Below, in pieces: positions 21,840-34,400 of a DNA stretch of 64,000 nucleotides. The notes below the pieces were generated by a model. It searched no databases, was not told where the DNA came from, and saw only the letters and a list, made by a program, of their open reading frames with translations. Position 1 is the first letter of the stretch. Every line of letters begins with the position of its first letter. This DNA is from Haliotis asinina (lineage: Eukaryota; Mollusca; Gastropoda; Lepetellida; Haliotidae), in NCBI RefSeq assembly GCF_037392515.1, contig NC_090290.1, positions 37,392,753 through 37,456,752 of the forward strand, given 5' to 3'. Made by a program: the position numbers and the translations under genes.

Positions 21840-23900
21840 GCTCGCTTCTTGGCCATTCCTTGTTTCTTTCTGACAGCTGCTGATGTTTATGCTACAAAAA
21901 ACAGGTAAACAACAAACAACATACACAATGAAGATGAAAAGTGTCATATCTGTCCGTTCCATTTCAAGTTCGTTTATATAATACACTAGGGACAGCTGAC
22001 TGGGTTTTTCGTAAGTTGTTGAACGTCAAATAACTTTATTTGATGAATTATCTAAAAGCGCCCTTCTGTCCATCACATTACCTACCACGGCACGGCAAGC
22101 TGGTTAATATCGCGGGAATCCGCCTCCATTCTCAACAACCCCTGAAAGTCTGATATACTCCTTATCAAGGCGAGGCATACCCCTTATCAAGGCGAAACAT
22201 ACTCCTTATCAAGAGGAGATATACTCCTTATAAAGCCGAGGCATACTCCTCATCAAGGCGAGGCATATTCCTTATCAAGGTTCGTTGTCAACTTGGTTCA
22301 TCCCACAGCATGAGCGGTATGAAAACCCATTTTTCGCTTTCGCCACCCTCTGTTGGACCTATCTTTATCAATCTTTAGCCATCTTTATTCCAGTCCTCAT
22401 AATACCACGGGCTTGTAGTGCAATCTGATATTAATAACATCTAAACAATCCATAGAGCATTTACATGTTTACATTAAATCATTTCCTGACTAGTTACTGA
22501 TTTAATTGTTTGTTCATCAAATTCTTCTTACACGTGAAGATCCAATAAATACATAAATCCTTACGTATTTTTACATTTGAAGCTGTGAACCCCAGTGGAA
22601 ATGTCATACTGCTCAGTTGATTATGATCATATGATGCAATATATTTTTCTCGGTTGATATTTGTATTCAAGGAAGTCCAAAGCAAATCTTTACGCGTTAT
22701 TTTAATGTTTTAAAATACGTGTTAACGTGAGACAGCAAATGTTTGTACAGTTGCCTCCCTTAGATTTCCATTTTTATCACATTGTTCATAACAACGGCAG
22801 AAAGCGTCGACGTTAAACCCAAAACAAAGGCGCCAGGAGATCGCAAATCCTGGTGGAAAGTCGCGTCAGCTACCCGTTTGAAAATATCGATCAGCACACA
22901 AGTTACCAAAAGTTAACATTTGCACATACCGTTTGAACTTATACCTCGAAAACTCGAACGATTCCGAATGCTGTTTTCGGCACGATCGCTTCCGAGAGAT
23001 ACTCATAGTGGAGGCCATTATTTACAACAGCGAAATAAAAATAGCGCTTTTGTCCAGATGTAAGCTAATAATGACCATATTCATACTGCAGGTCAACAAT
23101 TTGTGTTTCATGGGGAATTTCGTTTGTTGAGAGATCAGAGTCTACGACCGGGGAAGAGAAAATCCAAAATAAAACGAACCCCAAACAGCAGCAATTGTCT
23201 GATTGGTTAAATCCGTTCTGCCGTCTAGCGTTTGACTGGACGGTTATAGGTCGCTCAAAGGTTAGCTATACTAGGACTTTTCAGGCCCTGTATAGCAGGG
23301 AAACGAATAGTACTGAGCCTAAGTTTACTTGGAATGAACACACCCAACATGAAAGATAGAACAGTTAGTACAGTAACAAATCAATGAAAAGAGATGAGTA
23401 ACCATACAGTGCTGTCCAGTATTCATGAGACACAAAAGTCATGAGAGCTAGGACGGATGCAGGATTTACGAATGAAAACCGTGACTTGAAACGTGTGATC
23501 AAGATCAGGTCAGGCTCGACCCAAATAAAAAGAAACGTTTGCCACTGAGCGAGTGGTGCGCGCCCTCTCCGTTGTTGGACCAATTCACGCCACTAACGTA
23601 CCCTTGCCTACCCTTTCTGTCTTTGAAGCCGTAGTGGTGAGGTGGATTGAGACAAATTGAGTAAATCTGTATTGGTAGAGACACCGGTGCTACGTTGATC
23701 GTCTGTCTCGCAGTCAGTGAATCACTATATATTCCCCACAGCCTAGCCCTCCCTGCAGTAAGGCTCCAAAGCAACTCTAGATTCCCCTAGGTTCTGAATC
23801 TCAGGTCGGCCTAGCGCTCCTTTTCAATTTAAATAGGTCAGTTACAATCATAATTATAAATTCAGAGACTAAGAATTAGCCTATGTTTGTCTTTGAATGT
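21840..23900. other. Intergenic region, no gene seen
   Basis: AT-rich sequence with only short open frames. A 22-23-bp degenerate tandem repeat lies at 22150-22285. Around 23350-23800 there is G+C-richer sequence that could be part of a solo or decayed LTR, but its ends could not be defined. Confidence 0.4.
22150..22285. repeat. ~23-bp tandem repeat, 5-6 copies
   Basis: The unit 'actccttatcaaggcgaggc' plus 'at' recurs with point changes, between genes A and B. Confidence 0.75.
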
Positions 23901-23925
23901 ATGTGTGCCAGTACATGAATGCAAT

Positions 23926-24519
23926 TGTAACCGGGCTAGTCCCACACATTGGCTTCTTCAGCAAACTGGATATGAAGAGCACAAGGAACGTACAGCATTT
24001 ACAGTGGGTCCATTAGGATTTTATGAGTATAGTCGGATGCCGTTTGGTCTATGCAATTCACCAGCAACATATCAGAGGTTGATGGAAGAGTGTTTGGATG
24101 GTTTGCATTTGTCAGTTTGTCTGGTGTACATTGATGCCATTGTGGTGTACTCCAAAACGTATTTAGAACATCTAGAGAAGCTCAAACAGGTTTTTGCAGC
24201 GTCTTCGCGATTGTAATCTCAAGTTAGCCCCAATAAAGTGTCATGTGCTATGTTGAACATGTAGTTTCGGAACGTGGACTAGAACCGGATCCAGAAAAGC
24301 TAGAAATGATATCTTCATGGCCATGACCAAATTCTCCTGAAGAGGTGAGACGTTTTCTGGGATTTTTTGGATATTATAGACGTTTTGTGCCCAACTTTGC
24401 TCAGATTGCCAGTCCCTTGACAAAACTCATGCCTAATCCTGTACCCAAGCGAAAGAGGAAAAACACCATTGTAGTAAAGTGGGAATAGGGGCTCCATTGT
24501 AACCGGGCTAGTCCCACAC
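23926..24519 (+). mobile_element. Degenerate Ty3/gypsy-type reverse transcriptase fragment
   Basis: Frames on the + strand encode T-A-F-T-V-G-P-L-G-F-Y-E-Y, M-P-F-G-L-C-N-S-P-A-T-Y-Q and V-Y-S-K-T, typical of Ty3/gypsy reverse transcriptase. A later E-E-V-R-R-F-L-G-F-F-G-Y-Y-R-R-F-V comes from the RT/RNase H connection. The catalytic Y-x-D-D is Y-I-D-A, the frame is interrupted by stops and shifts, and the region before T-A-F-T is truncated. The fragment is bracketed by the 22-bp direct repeat tgtaaccgggctagtcccacac (23926-23947 and 24498-24519), which may be an LTR end. It is inactive. Confidence 0.75.
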
Positions 24520-24668
24520 GACAGAAGGGCCAGCTTTGGGACACAACTGAATAATTTCCCCACACAAGGGAAAGAGCTATCAATCCTGTAGCATTACACT
24601 TAGATACAACTACAATGTTTACACCTTACATGAACTTAATACCATTAACCAATTAAAGAACAATACAT

Positions 24669-24789
24669 GAGTGAGTGAGTTAAGTTTTACGCCGCTTTTA
24701 GGCAATATTCCAGCAATATCACAGCAAGGACACCAGAAAATGGGCTTCACACATTGTACCCATGTGGGGAATCGAACCCGGGTCTAAAC
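24669..24789 (-). mobile_element. SINE family A copy, truncated head
   Basis: The + strand shows 'gagtgagtgagttaagtttt', 'caatattccagcaatatcac' and 'catgtggggaatcgaacccg'. The copy stops shortly after the B-box region. Confidence 0.75.
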
Positions 24790-25960
24790 GATACATGAAA
24801 ATACATGAATTTACAGTGACAGCTTTTATAATTACTGGAAAATAGCATTACAGACATAATAATTAAAATACTCATAATTACCAGCTATGAGCTGAATTAA
24901 TTGTCTGATGCTCCTCAGACGCCTACATCAGGACATCTAACACAACAGTATCATTATCAATGTAATTATCAAACTGTATTACAAAAATACATCTCAAATA
25001 CAATACAAATTGGTCTAAATACAGCATGACATTGGAAAGTATTTTATCTCAAACATTCCATATACTTTTAAAATACTTTAATATACCATCAACCCACTGA
25101 AATATTTTTGTCATGTTTATTCTTAATAAAATACTTTACAACACATAAGACTAACCTTGCATCAAGACCACATCATGTGTCTCCTGTTGTAAGTTGTCAG
25201 CCAGAATGGAAAAGAATGAACCTCTTGCCTTGTATGAAAAGCATGGACACAACCTTACAGTCAATGAGAAGTTCTTCATCAACCTTTAGCCAATCAATGC
25301 AGTCTACATAAGGTATGATCTATGACTCCCCATGGGTGCCCCAGAAGCTCCTAACATTTTGAAATTAACATTTTATAATTAAAACACAACACCACAAACA
25401 ATGCCAACATGAAAATACAGTATTGTTTACCCTGTTACACGATATGGTTAGTCGCTTTCGCCCGACCCGTCACTCCGAGACTTAGCGTCCTGCAACGGAC
25501 CAAGCGAGTGGAGCGCCTGAGCTACCATCTCCCCGACAATGTACAGCGGCCATTGTTTTAGGTTTTCTAGAGCCCAATCAGCAGTTACGACAGAGCTGCT
25601 TTGAACACACATGGGCAACACAGTCGTTCTGATGAAACAGTCTTGTGCGTCACTTGTCGCCCTCGGTGGATCACCTTGGACGCTGGCCATCAAGCTCATT
25701 TGTATGTCGAAAATGTCGAGTGTAATCTGCTAGTTGCTAACTAAGAAGCATCAAGAGATTATACCGATATGTTCTGCCATGCCCCAAGTTCAAGCATGTC
25801 AGCTGCGAATAACCGTACACAGACGCGTCATGTCAAACACTTTCAACTGAGTTTGGAACAATATCAGAACAACCTCCAATAGATCTTCTCTGAGTGGCAT
25901 TGTGGAGAAGTTGGAGGGTAAAATACGAACACATTTATGGATGAACAACTTCTTTATTCA
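24790..25960. other. Intergenic region, no gene seen
   Basis: AT-rich to 25430, then a somewhat G+C-richer block at 25440-25700 with an 83-codon minus-strand frame that I do not recognise. No splice-supported coding sequence is visible. Confidence 0.4.
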
Positions 25961-25974
25961 GGCGAGATAATGTT

Positions 25975-26095
25975 TCGATACAGATCCTTGTATCGTTGTT
26001 AAGCAAGTATGAGTTATACACCATCGTTGTCAAGCAGGCATGAGTGACGCTCTATCGTTGTCAAGCAGGTATGAATGATACTCCAACGTTTTCAA
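25975..26095. repeat. ~36-bp degenerate tandem repeat, 3-4 copies
   Basis: The unit 'atcgttgtcaagcaggtatg' plus 'agtgatactct' recurs with substitutions. Confidence 0.6.
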
Positions 26096-26177
26096 GTCAT
26101 TCTGCGAGAATCTTTATCAAAAGATCTCATTGCCTGAATATTCACATGTTTTTAACTATAAAGTTAGTCCGTCTCTC

Positions 26178-26178
26178 T

Positions 26179-26269
<91 letters not shown>

Positions 26270-26276
26270 TTTTATT
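26178..26276. repeat. (TTTA)n tetranucleotide microsatellite
   Basis: About 24 uninterrupted copies. The Phe/Ile/Tyr/Leu open frame through it is a repeat artefact. Confidence 0.97.
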
Positions 26277-26964
26277 TAATAGCTGAAGTGCAAATTGCTC
26301 CCAGGTGTTACTTTATCCCATAGCATATTGATCTACTACTTTCTGGGAAACTTGCTTTGGTAATCCTATTTTGTTTCAGTTATCAGACATGACAAAATAG
26401 CACCTTAACATTACAAATACAATATACAGGTCACAGTTTTGTTTTGCAAACAAAGCATGATAGCCAAATACCTATTCCTTTAGTCTCCTCTGACCACAAG
26501 CGGCAGCGGGGTAGTGTAACGAAGAGCGAACGCTTTAACACCGCCCCAAATATCGTATGATGAGCTCTACCCACCATGGGACAGGTTGTGAATAGCTGGC
26601 TAGTGCCTGTATGGTAATGTGCGCCTTAAATATTCACCATTTGTGGAACAATACACGGGAACACACCTGTGCTCATATATATGTGCATGTAGACACTGAC
26701 CTCATGGACAGAGGTATGATACAGTATATCGTATGATGTACTATGTTCTGCAAGTACATTTGAATCAGAGTACAGTTTATGGGGAATGATTTATTGCTCC
26801 TTACATCGGCTTGTACGTTGTGATGCAACAGATGTCAGAGCTTATCATCCCTACAAGTTGTATGTGTAGAGGCGAGGTGGTAATGGGTGTAACATCCCAC
26901 TTGAGAATATTTGGATGCGTGTGTATGTGTGGCTGCTTGTACTAGCCCAGACTTAAACTGGTTT

Positions 26965-27190
26965 TATAATGCTAGCTCACTGAGACACCATGCCACAGTT
27001 AAGCATGAATACCTCACACAGACATATTATACTGACTCGGAGCCGACCAGTCCTTGGTGTACACGTTAATGCCGAACGACAGACAGGGACCAACAAGGTA
27101 TACCATATTTGGTATGATGCGACCGGGGATCGAACACGCCCTCGCATTTTGAAAACAAACCTTGTGTTCCGGAGTATCTGGTGAAGAAAC
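26965..27190. mobile_element. Possible SINE-like repeat
   Basis: Contains 'cacagacatattatactgac' with 'gagccgaccagtcc', which resembles a domain I associate with molluscan interspersed repeats. A tRNA B-box-like 'ggggatcgaacacg' lies nearby. The ends cannot be defined. Confidence 0.35.
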
Positions 27191-27374
27191 TAGGAGAGGT
27201 AGCAACTATGTCGAAGTATGTGCATTAATCATCTGTATAAAATGGAATCGATGTATAATTAAACATATTAGCATCAGTAGATCATTTGGTATTCATTCGG
27301 CTCACATTCATGTCCGTGAATAATGTGATTGTATGAATGAAAAGGTCAAAGTTGTGAGAGGGATGAACTTGACA

Positions 27375-27540
27375 CGTTATGATAGGGACGTCCTTAAGGA
27401 CGTCAAGGACGAAGGCTGACAAAGTTAGGGATGAAGGCTGACAAAGTTAGGGATGAAGGCTGACAAAGTTAGGGGTGAAGTCTGGCATGCTGATAAGGAT
27501 GAACACTGACACGATAGGGATGTCCTCTGACAAAGTTATT
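27375..27540. repeat. 22-bp tandem repeat, about 5 copies
   Basis: The unit agggatgaaggctgacaaag (plus tt) occurs in three near-perfect copies with diverged copies on both sides. Confidence 0.8.
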
Positions 27541-27606
27541 AGGGACCCCAATATGAGCACGTGTTACTTAGTAGATCCAACTTGACTTTTACAGGAGGGG
27601 GTGGGA

Positions 27607-27789
<183 letters not shown>

Positions 27790-28085
27790 CACATTTGCGC
27801 ATCGGGCTAGGGACTGGTTCTAGTTTCCCCGGAGCATGCGGAACTTACCGAGGTTTTGCGAATGATCACTTTTGAAACAACGTCGCTTTGTGGACAACTA
27901 AATCTGACTGCAACCAATCACGAATCAAGAACATTTGCACCATGCCAAGGCCGTATTAGAACAGAGGTTCGTATGAAGATGACAAGGAAACTGTTGGGAA
28001 GAGCATCTTTCTTGGGATCTTCTGTACGGGAGCAGATATGTGCATACGGGAAAAGAGATTGATATGTTTGTATACGAGATATACA

Positions 28086-28364
28086 GTGGAGTGAGTGAGT
28101 GAGTTTAGTTTTACGCCGCACTCAGCAATATTCCAGCTATATGGCGGCGGTCTGTAAATAATCGAGTCTGGACCAGAAAATCCAGTGATCAACAACATGA
28201 GCATCGATCTGCGCAATTGGGAACCGATGACATGCGTCAACCAAGTCAGCGAGCCTGACCACCCGATCCCGTTAGTCGCCTCTTACGACAAGCTGAGTCG
28301 CCTTTTATGGCAAGCATGGGTTGCTGAAGGCCTATTCTACCCCGGGACCTTCACGGGTCTGATA
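28086..28364 (-). mobile_element. SINE-like family B, near full-length
   Basis: The + strand shows 'gagtgagtgagtttagtttt', 'gcaatattccagctatatgg', 'gagtctggacca', 'cacccgatcccgttagtcgc' and 'cccgggaccttcacgggtc'. It is the most complete copy in this orientation and useful as a family reference. Confidence 0.8.
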
Positions 28365-28418
28365 TACAGTGGCGAAGAGATAAGTTAACACAACACTTAA
28401 CCATTTACAATAACTTGA

Positions 28419-28419
<1 letters not shown>

Positions 28420-28452
<33 letters not shown>

Positions 28453-28456
28453 TGTT
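28420..28456. repeat. Short (GT)n microsatellite
   Basis: A GT run interrupted by 'gcgcgc', immediately after a family B element. Confidence 0.9.
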
Positions 28457-28459
28457 TTT

Positions 28460-29605
28460 ATGTGGCACGAACACAATCAGCAGTGATTATGTTGCCAGGT
28501 TGAAATCAGTAATCGTGATTGTTCTGACATATATGCGGTCCATTTTGTTGCATGAACATTTATCATACCTTCATGTAAAATACTTTAATTTCATTGGTCA
28601 ATGACGCCTTGGCAAGTGTACATGTCATCCCTCACAGGAGAGTGACAACTGGACCAAAGATACTACTCGCTGCCACGGTAACCGACAAACTCTCAGCCGA
28701 AAAGCTGTATCGCTAACAACCATATGACGTCATAATGACGCATGCAGTGAGCGTAGTTCAAAAACAGTGTCGTTAGCTGGATCTTTTTAGTTAACTAACC
28801 TGAATTTTACTAACTTCCACGGCCTTGTTTAAACTATTTTATACACTGAATCGTTTGAACACTTAACGATTAACTATTTTTATAGCGGGGATATCCCCCG
28901 TCTCCCATCCCCTTTCTCAGAAAGCTGTATCAGCCCCTGTATATGTCATATAGTGAAGCGATCTTCAGGATAAACTAGATTGTTATTTTGGACATTTAAC
29001 ACGGCGGTAAGATAATGGCGTTGTGTGTTTCTCCCTACCGGTTTGGGTATCACTGCTACAAAGAACATCAGTCCATATTACCCTCGTGAGAAGCATACAA
29101 CTGATAGTTTATACAGATGCAATATTTGGTGCAATGTATGAAGTGATCATGGCGACAGCTGTCGCCCAAAACTGAGCTAATGTGAAATCTGGCACCCAGC
29201 TGTTCTAAACAATGCCCTTTCCGGCATGTATGTAACTTATATGTGTTGCTTAAAGACACAATGCCACGCTTTAACGACAATATCGCGGTCTATCCCCATT
29301 TAAAGATTAAAGATTTATTGTTTTTTACATACTCGAAATCGATAATTGAAATTTCAAGGCATTTAACCAAAACTGTAGCTCGGAGTGCTGTCGGTGTTTG
29401 CCGAACAGGCCTCAATCACAAGTTGCGTTATAGGATATTCGTGCAGGGACAGTTGTATGGTGTTCGCTTGAGATGAAGTTCGGTCAGTGGAGGGTGCGAA
29501 AGTCGATTCAATGTAACGTTGCTTTAATGCATTCGAACTTTCTATTTTCTTATTGCAATCTTAATACGTATTTTTTGGAATAAATTTCGTCTTGGGCTGT
29601 TACTT
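28460..29605. other. Intergenic region, no gene seen
   Basis: No open frame longer than about 77 codons and no recognised motif. Confidence 0.4.
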
Positions 29606-29609
29606 AGTA

Positions 29610-30894
29610 CACTCTTTCAAAAAAGAAATGCAAAACCCAAATATCAATGAAACTTTGGTGTTATTCAAGGACGTGTAGATTAGCGGAAAGCAAAGGTACA
29701 TGAAAAACATTTTATGGAGCAATGCATTGCTATCTTGTCCATATTTCATGAGAATAACAGTTACCACTGTCATTACTGCTGTCCACCAGGTGGTGTTGAA
29801 GTCAGCACCTCGTATGACCACCTCCAGCTGCTACCACTGCCCGACACCTCCTGGGTACAGATCGCATCCGTCGTTGGATGTTTTGTTGTGGAATCCTTCT
29901 CCATTCCAGCATGTGGGACAACTGTTGAAGATTCTGTGGTGGATTACGACGTCCACGTACCCGTCCATCGATCTGATCCCAAAGGTGTTCGATTGGGTTT
30001 AGAGCCGGGGATCTGGAGGGTCAGGGGAGGGTATTGATGTTGTTATTGGCCAGGTAGTTCACAGTGGCACGTCCTGTATGGGGCCTGGCGTTGTCCTGTT
30101 GGAAGAGATGCCGTTGACGGTCGACAAGGTGAAGGACGTGCGGACGGAGAATCTGGTCGATGTATCGATTGGCCGTCAGATTGCCTTGGACAAGAAAACG
30201 TTCCGATCTGCGGGTGTATGAGATCTCTCCCCACACCATAACACCCCCTCATGGAATCTGTCCACCTGTCATATGCAGTTAGGAGCATGACGTCATCTGT
30301 AGACACGGTCTCTACCGTCACGTCGCTGAGGAGATAACGGGGTTCATCGCTAAACTATATGCGCTTCCAGTTTGCCAGGTTCCATGGCAGCACCACCGTT
30401 ACATCATCTCAATCGTCGACGTCGATGTAAGCGTGTCAAGGATGGAGCAACTTTTGAACGTTTGACACGTATTCCTACTTCTCGGGGACGGTTCCTGATT
30501 GTCTGATCGGACACTCTTCTGGCTCCAAACTGTTCTTGTGGCACGATGGGTTACCCGGATGTACCGATCTTGAGCAGGTGAGGTCACTCTAGGCCTTCTT
30601 GATCTTGGACTGTCATTTGTCGCTCCCACAATCGAGTTATTGTGCTGGGATGAACGTTGAAAGTCCTTGCCACATGACATCCACGCACATCATCACAATC
30701 CTGATTGATAAAATCGTTCAAAATCATTTTGGTTGCGTCTGGTCTAGCATGATCTAAAACATTCCAGAAACAATGTGCAACCCTAAAAAGATGTTCGAGT
30801 TTACATATGTGTACAAAATTGTAAGTATCGTTTTTTAATTTCATTCTGCGTTTCTTTTTTTTTCTTTTTTTTTTTCATTTTATTTTGAAGGGTG
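29610..30894 (-). mobile_element. Decayed Tc1/mariner element (minus strand)
   Basis: The minus strand shows pieces of a Tc1-type transposase in different frames. An HTH-like region ('F-N-V-H-P-S-T-I-T-R-L-W') lies at 30584-30844. H-x-M-V-W-G-type and Q-Q-D-N-A-R-P-H-T pieces lie at 30021-30239, and N-P-I-E-H-L-W-D near 29980. Together these supply two of the three DDE acidic residues. The ends are similar inverted repeats (cactctttcaaaa and ttttgaagggtg) flanked by TA. The frame is broken by several stops and shifts, so it is inactive. It sits about 0.3 kb upstream of gene B. Confidence 0.8.
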
Positions 30895-31171
30895 TATTAA
30901 ATAGAGAAATGCAATACTGATTTTTTTTTTTAAAGTGTGGCGTGATAGTGTGCCTTTAAGGACTCAAATTCCATATAAGTTAATGTGTGTTCATAGATTA
31001 GCATACATATGTCCCTGTGCAGGAAAGCACCACGGCGCTCCTGCTGATTTATGTTCACCTGCATAAAGCTAATGCATTTCTCTGCTTCATTAGCCCATTC
31101 ACGTTTTCATGAAGCGTATGGATGAACCATTCAACCTGTACTGTCTTTGTGACTGACAAAGGACGACCACG

Positions 31172-31426
31172 ATGGGAAATACACCTTCTCGGGAGCAAAT
31201 GGATAAATGTAATATTCAGAAAGAACGTTATAAGTTTATCGAGCAACTAATTCAGCTGGAGCCAGGACTGAAGGAAGAGGCTTCGAATCAGGATAACCAA
31301 AGGCAGAACGATGGATCTGGAAATATTCCCGAAACTATCGACCCAGGGAAATATGACTTACCTTTCGAAAACCTGGCGTTTGAAGGAGGTGGAATTAAAG
31401 GCTTGGCACACTGCGGAGCTGTCCAG
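31172..31426 (+). CDS. Gene B exon 1 (N-terminus, GGGIKG loop)
   Basis: Eighty-five codons, phase 0 out at 'gtactg'. It has the MGNTPS start, a conserved I-Q-L-E-P-G-L-K-E-E helix, a five-residue longer Asn/Gln-rich linker than gene A, and E-N-L-A-F-E-G-G-G-I-K-G. Confidence 0.92.
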
Positions 31427-34400
31427 GTACTGTTATGATATTTATCTACGTAAAATCCCCGAAGATCAGAGTTATAACTGGTCTTCAGCAGCCGTGCTTG
31501 TCGTGAGAGGCGACTAAAAGATGGGACGGTATTGTTCGTTGACTCGTCGACAGATGTCTTCGGTTTCAAATTGCGAAGACCGTTGTGCTGTTGATCACTG
31601 GATTGTCTGGTCCAGACTCGATTATTTAGCATCGATATATAGCCATATAGCTGGATATTACTGTGTGCGGCGTAAAGCCGAACTCATTCACTCAGACTAT
31701 ATGCTCTATTCTCTACAAGCCACATGCATATAACAATAATGTTTAAACCAAAATAAAACGGAAATATATTTAAACCACGTTTGTAGATAATATATAACTG
31801 ATACTTACCTTTTCTTCTTTGAAATACTAAGGAATAAATCGGATATAAAAGGATAAATCATTGTAAGAAATGTAAACCATGCTTGTCGTATGAGGCGAGG
31901 GTTCGCTGACTTGGTTGACATGAATCATCGTGTCCCAAATACGTAGATCGATCCTCATGACTCTGATCACTGGATTGTCTGGTCCAGACAGCTGCCATAT
32001 GGCTGGAATAGGGTAAACAACAACAACGGTAGCAGCAGCAAAAAAAATAAAACACAAACAAAAATAACACAAAACAAACAAACAATATTAAATAAAAAAT
32101 AAATAAATAATCTCGAAGCTGTTGAATGAAAGTGGGACTGTGTGTACAACTGCACGGCAACGTAAGACGAAACATCAAGGCACACTTCAGTGTTGCTAAA
32201 TGGGTATGTGTCAATGTTTACATTTCGCATGTGACGACGACTTTCGTGTCTCACGCTGTATATATGACATTCACCACCTCTGTTACTTAAACTCGCTGTT
32301 ATTTCAGTGACGTTTACTTGCTATGTTATCGATGAAAATACTGCGAAAAAAATTCTTAACACCCTTTCAATTTGACCATATATACATGACGTGTAACACA
32401 GCAGAGGAGTTCACCATGGTGCGGTCTTTGTATATGTCGATTCAGGCTGCCTGTACTCTCTGCAAGCCAGGCTCCTCGCAGCGAAACGTTCTCGCTTTAT
32501 GAGCAGCAACACATACATGACTTTAGATGCTCGCGGTCCACAGAGTTCACAATTGTTCTCATACACTCACACATAGTGAAGATATTATTGCTTTATGTGT
32601 TTCAGGTCGCTACCAATTTCTGAACATTTGTCTGTCGCACGGAAAAAAATTATTAAAAACAAAATTGTCTGAATAATAATCTTGATTGAATTCTCATTTA
32701 TGGTATTTATTATTACTATTTCTCACGTTCTTTGGGCTTGTGGCAGCATCTTTAAAAGATAAACAATTTTGTATGACGTTGACGTTTCTAGTCGGGGGTG
32801 TTTGGAACATAAAAAAGTCTTTTTGGGGGTTGACAATAAAATAAGAAGAAAATATAAATGTTTACAATTTGGGTGATTGAAGAACACGAGGGCAACATAA
32901 TTCGTTGTGGGATCATCCCTCGGTTACACGGTTTGTTGTGCCCCCGTGTGACTCTGGTCTCTAAGATTTATCATATTTACACTCTGAATTTACATTCTTT
33001 CATTTTTATTCCAGTATTTAGAAGAAATAGGAGTCATGTCAAACATCAAGCGAGTGTCTGGATCAAGCGCTGGAGCCATCATGGCTGCTCTAGTGGCCAT
33101 CGGTCTTGATTGCTGCCGTTTGAGAGAACACATAGCAAGAATGACATCTGCAGTTTTTCTTGGTGAGTTACGTAATGTAGACAAGGCGACAAAGCAGTGG
33201 ATAAGTATTAGCGGGATAATTCCATGATATATCTTTATACATGTGTGAAAGGTGTTATTTGTCGTTGTATTCAAGAACACCAGATTAACATATGTACGCG
33301 TGTGTGTTTATGTGTGTGTGTGCGTGCGTGCGTGTGTGTGTGTGTGTCTATTCTTGTACTCGGCCGTAATACACACACACACGCACGCACACACGCGCAC
33401 ACACACACATATACATACACACCACCAGTGAGTGAGTTCAGTTTTACGCCGCACTGAGTAATATTCCAACGGCGGTCTGGAAATACGTAGTCTGGACCAG
33501 ACAATCCGGTGATCAGCGTCAGCGTGCCAGACCACCCGATCCCGTTTGTCGCCTCTTACGACAAGCACACTCGCCTTTCATGGTAAGCATGGGTTGCCTA
33601 TTCTACCCCGGACCTTCACGGGTCTATTCTACCCAGGACCTTCACTTGTCCAGTCTATGTTGTTGGAGAACAGTGGACTGATCAAATCATATTTCATATG
33701 GACTCGATTCGTGAGTATGTAGAAATATTTCCTCGTTCTTTTCCCAAGTTGCAGTTCCTTGAAATGGTTAAACTACTTATTTATTTCAATATTGTTTTGT
33801 GAATAGCAATCAGTAGCTTAGGACCTTTCAATAGTGTTTTTTCCATCTGTACAGGAGACATTTTATCCCTATGTAATGTGTTGTAATACATAGATATAGT
33901 TCTAACAAGCCATGCATCAATAGTTCGATGTTAACCTCACTGAATGCCCTGATTGCATCCCAGTAGTATGGATACCATGAACAGAACAGAAAACAGAACA
34001 GAAAACAGAACACACCAGCAGCCTACAAAAAATGCTCAAACTGCAATAGGTTTCAATTGAAGTTCATTCTGTGATAGTTAGATTGCCTCGAACCAGATCT
34101 TGGTCATCTTCAAGTGTAGTCTTGTAAGCATGGTCTTGAAAATGATTACTTGCAACAAGCTTATATGAAAAAGAAAGAACACGGGATAGTCGGCAACGCG
34201 TATGTTCATGTCAAGGTGAACGCCAAACTCCGATCTGTGTCTCGAAAGTTTAAACTTACCGTTATCTTTAACTGTGGACTTTGGAGACAGTTTTTTTTAT
34301 TATTAATATCTCATATTCCATGTCAGTATCAAATATCATGTTATGGCCGGAATATTGCATATGTGACGTTAAATATTACCTTACATGGAAAATAAGCCAT

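Noticed and set aside
23887-24216. A functional reverse transcriptase gene
   Set aside because: The catalytic Y-x-D-D motif is changed, the N-terminal part is missing and the frame is interrupted downstream.
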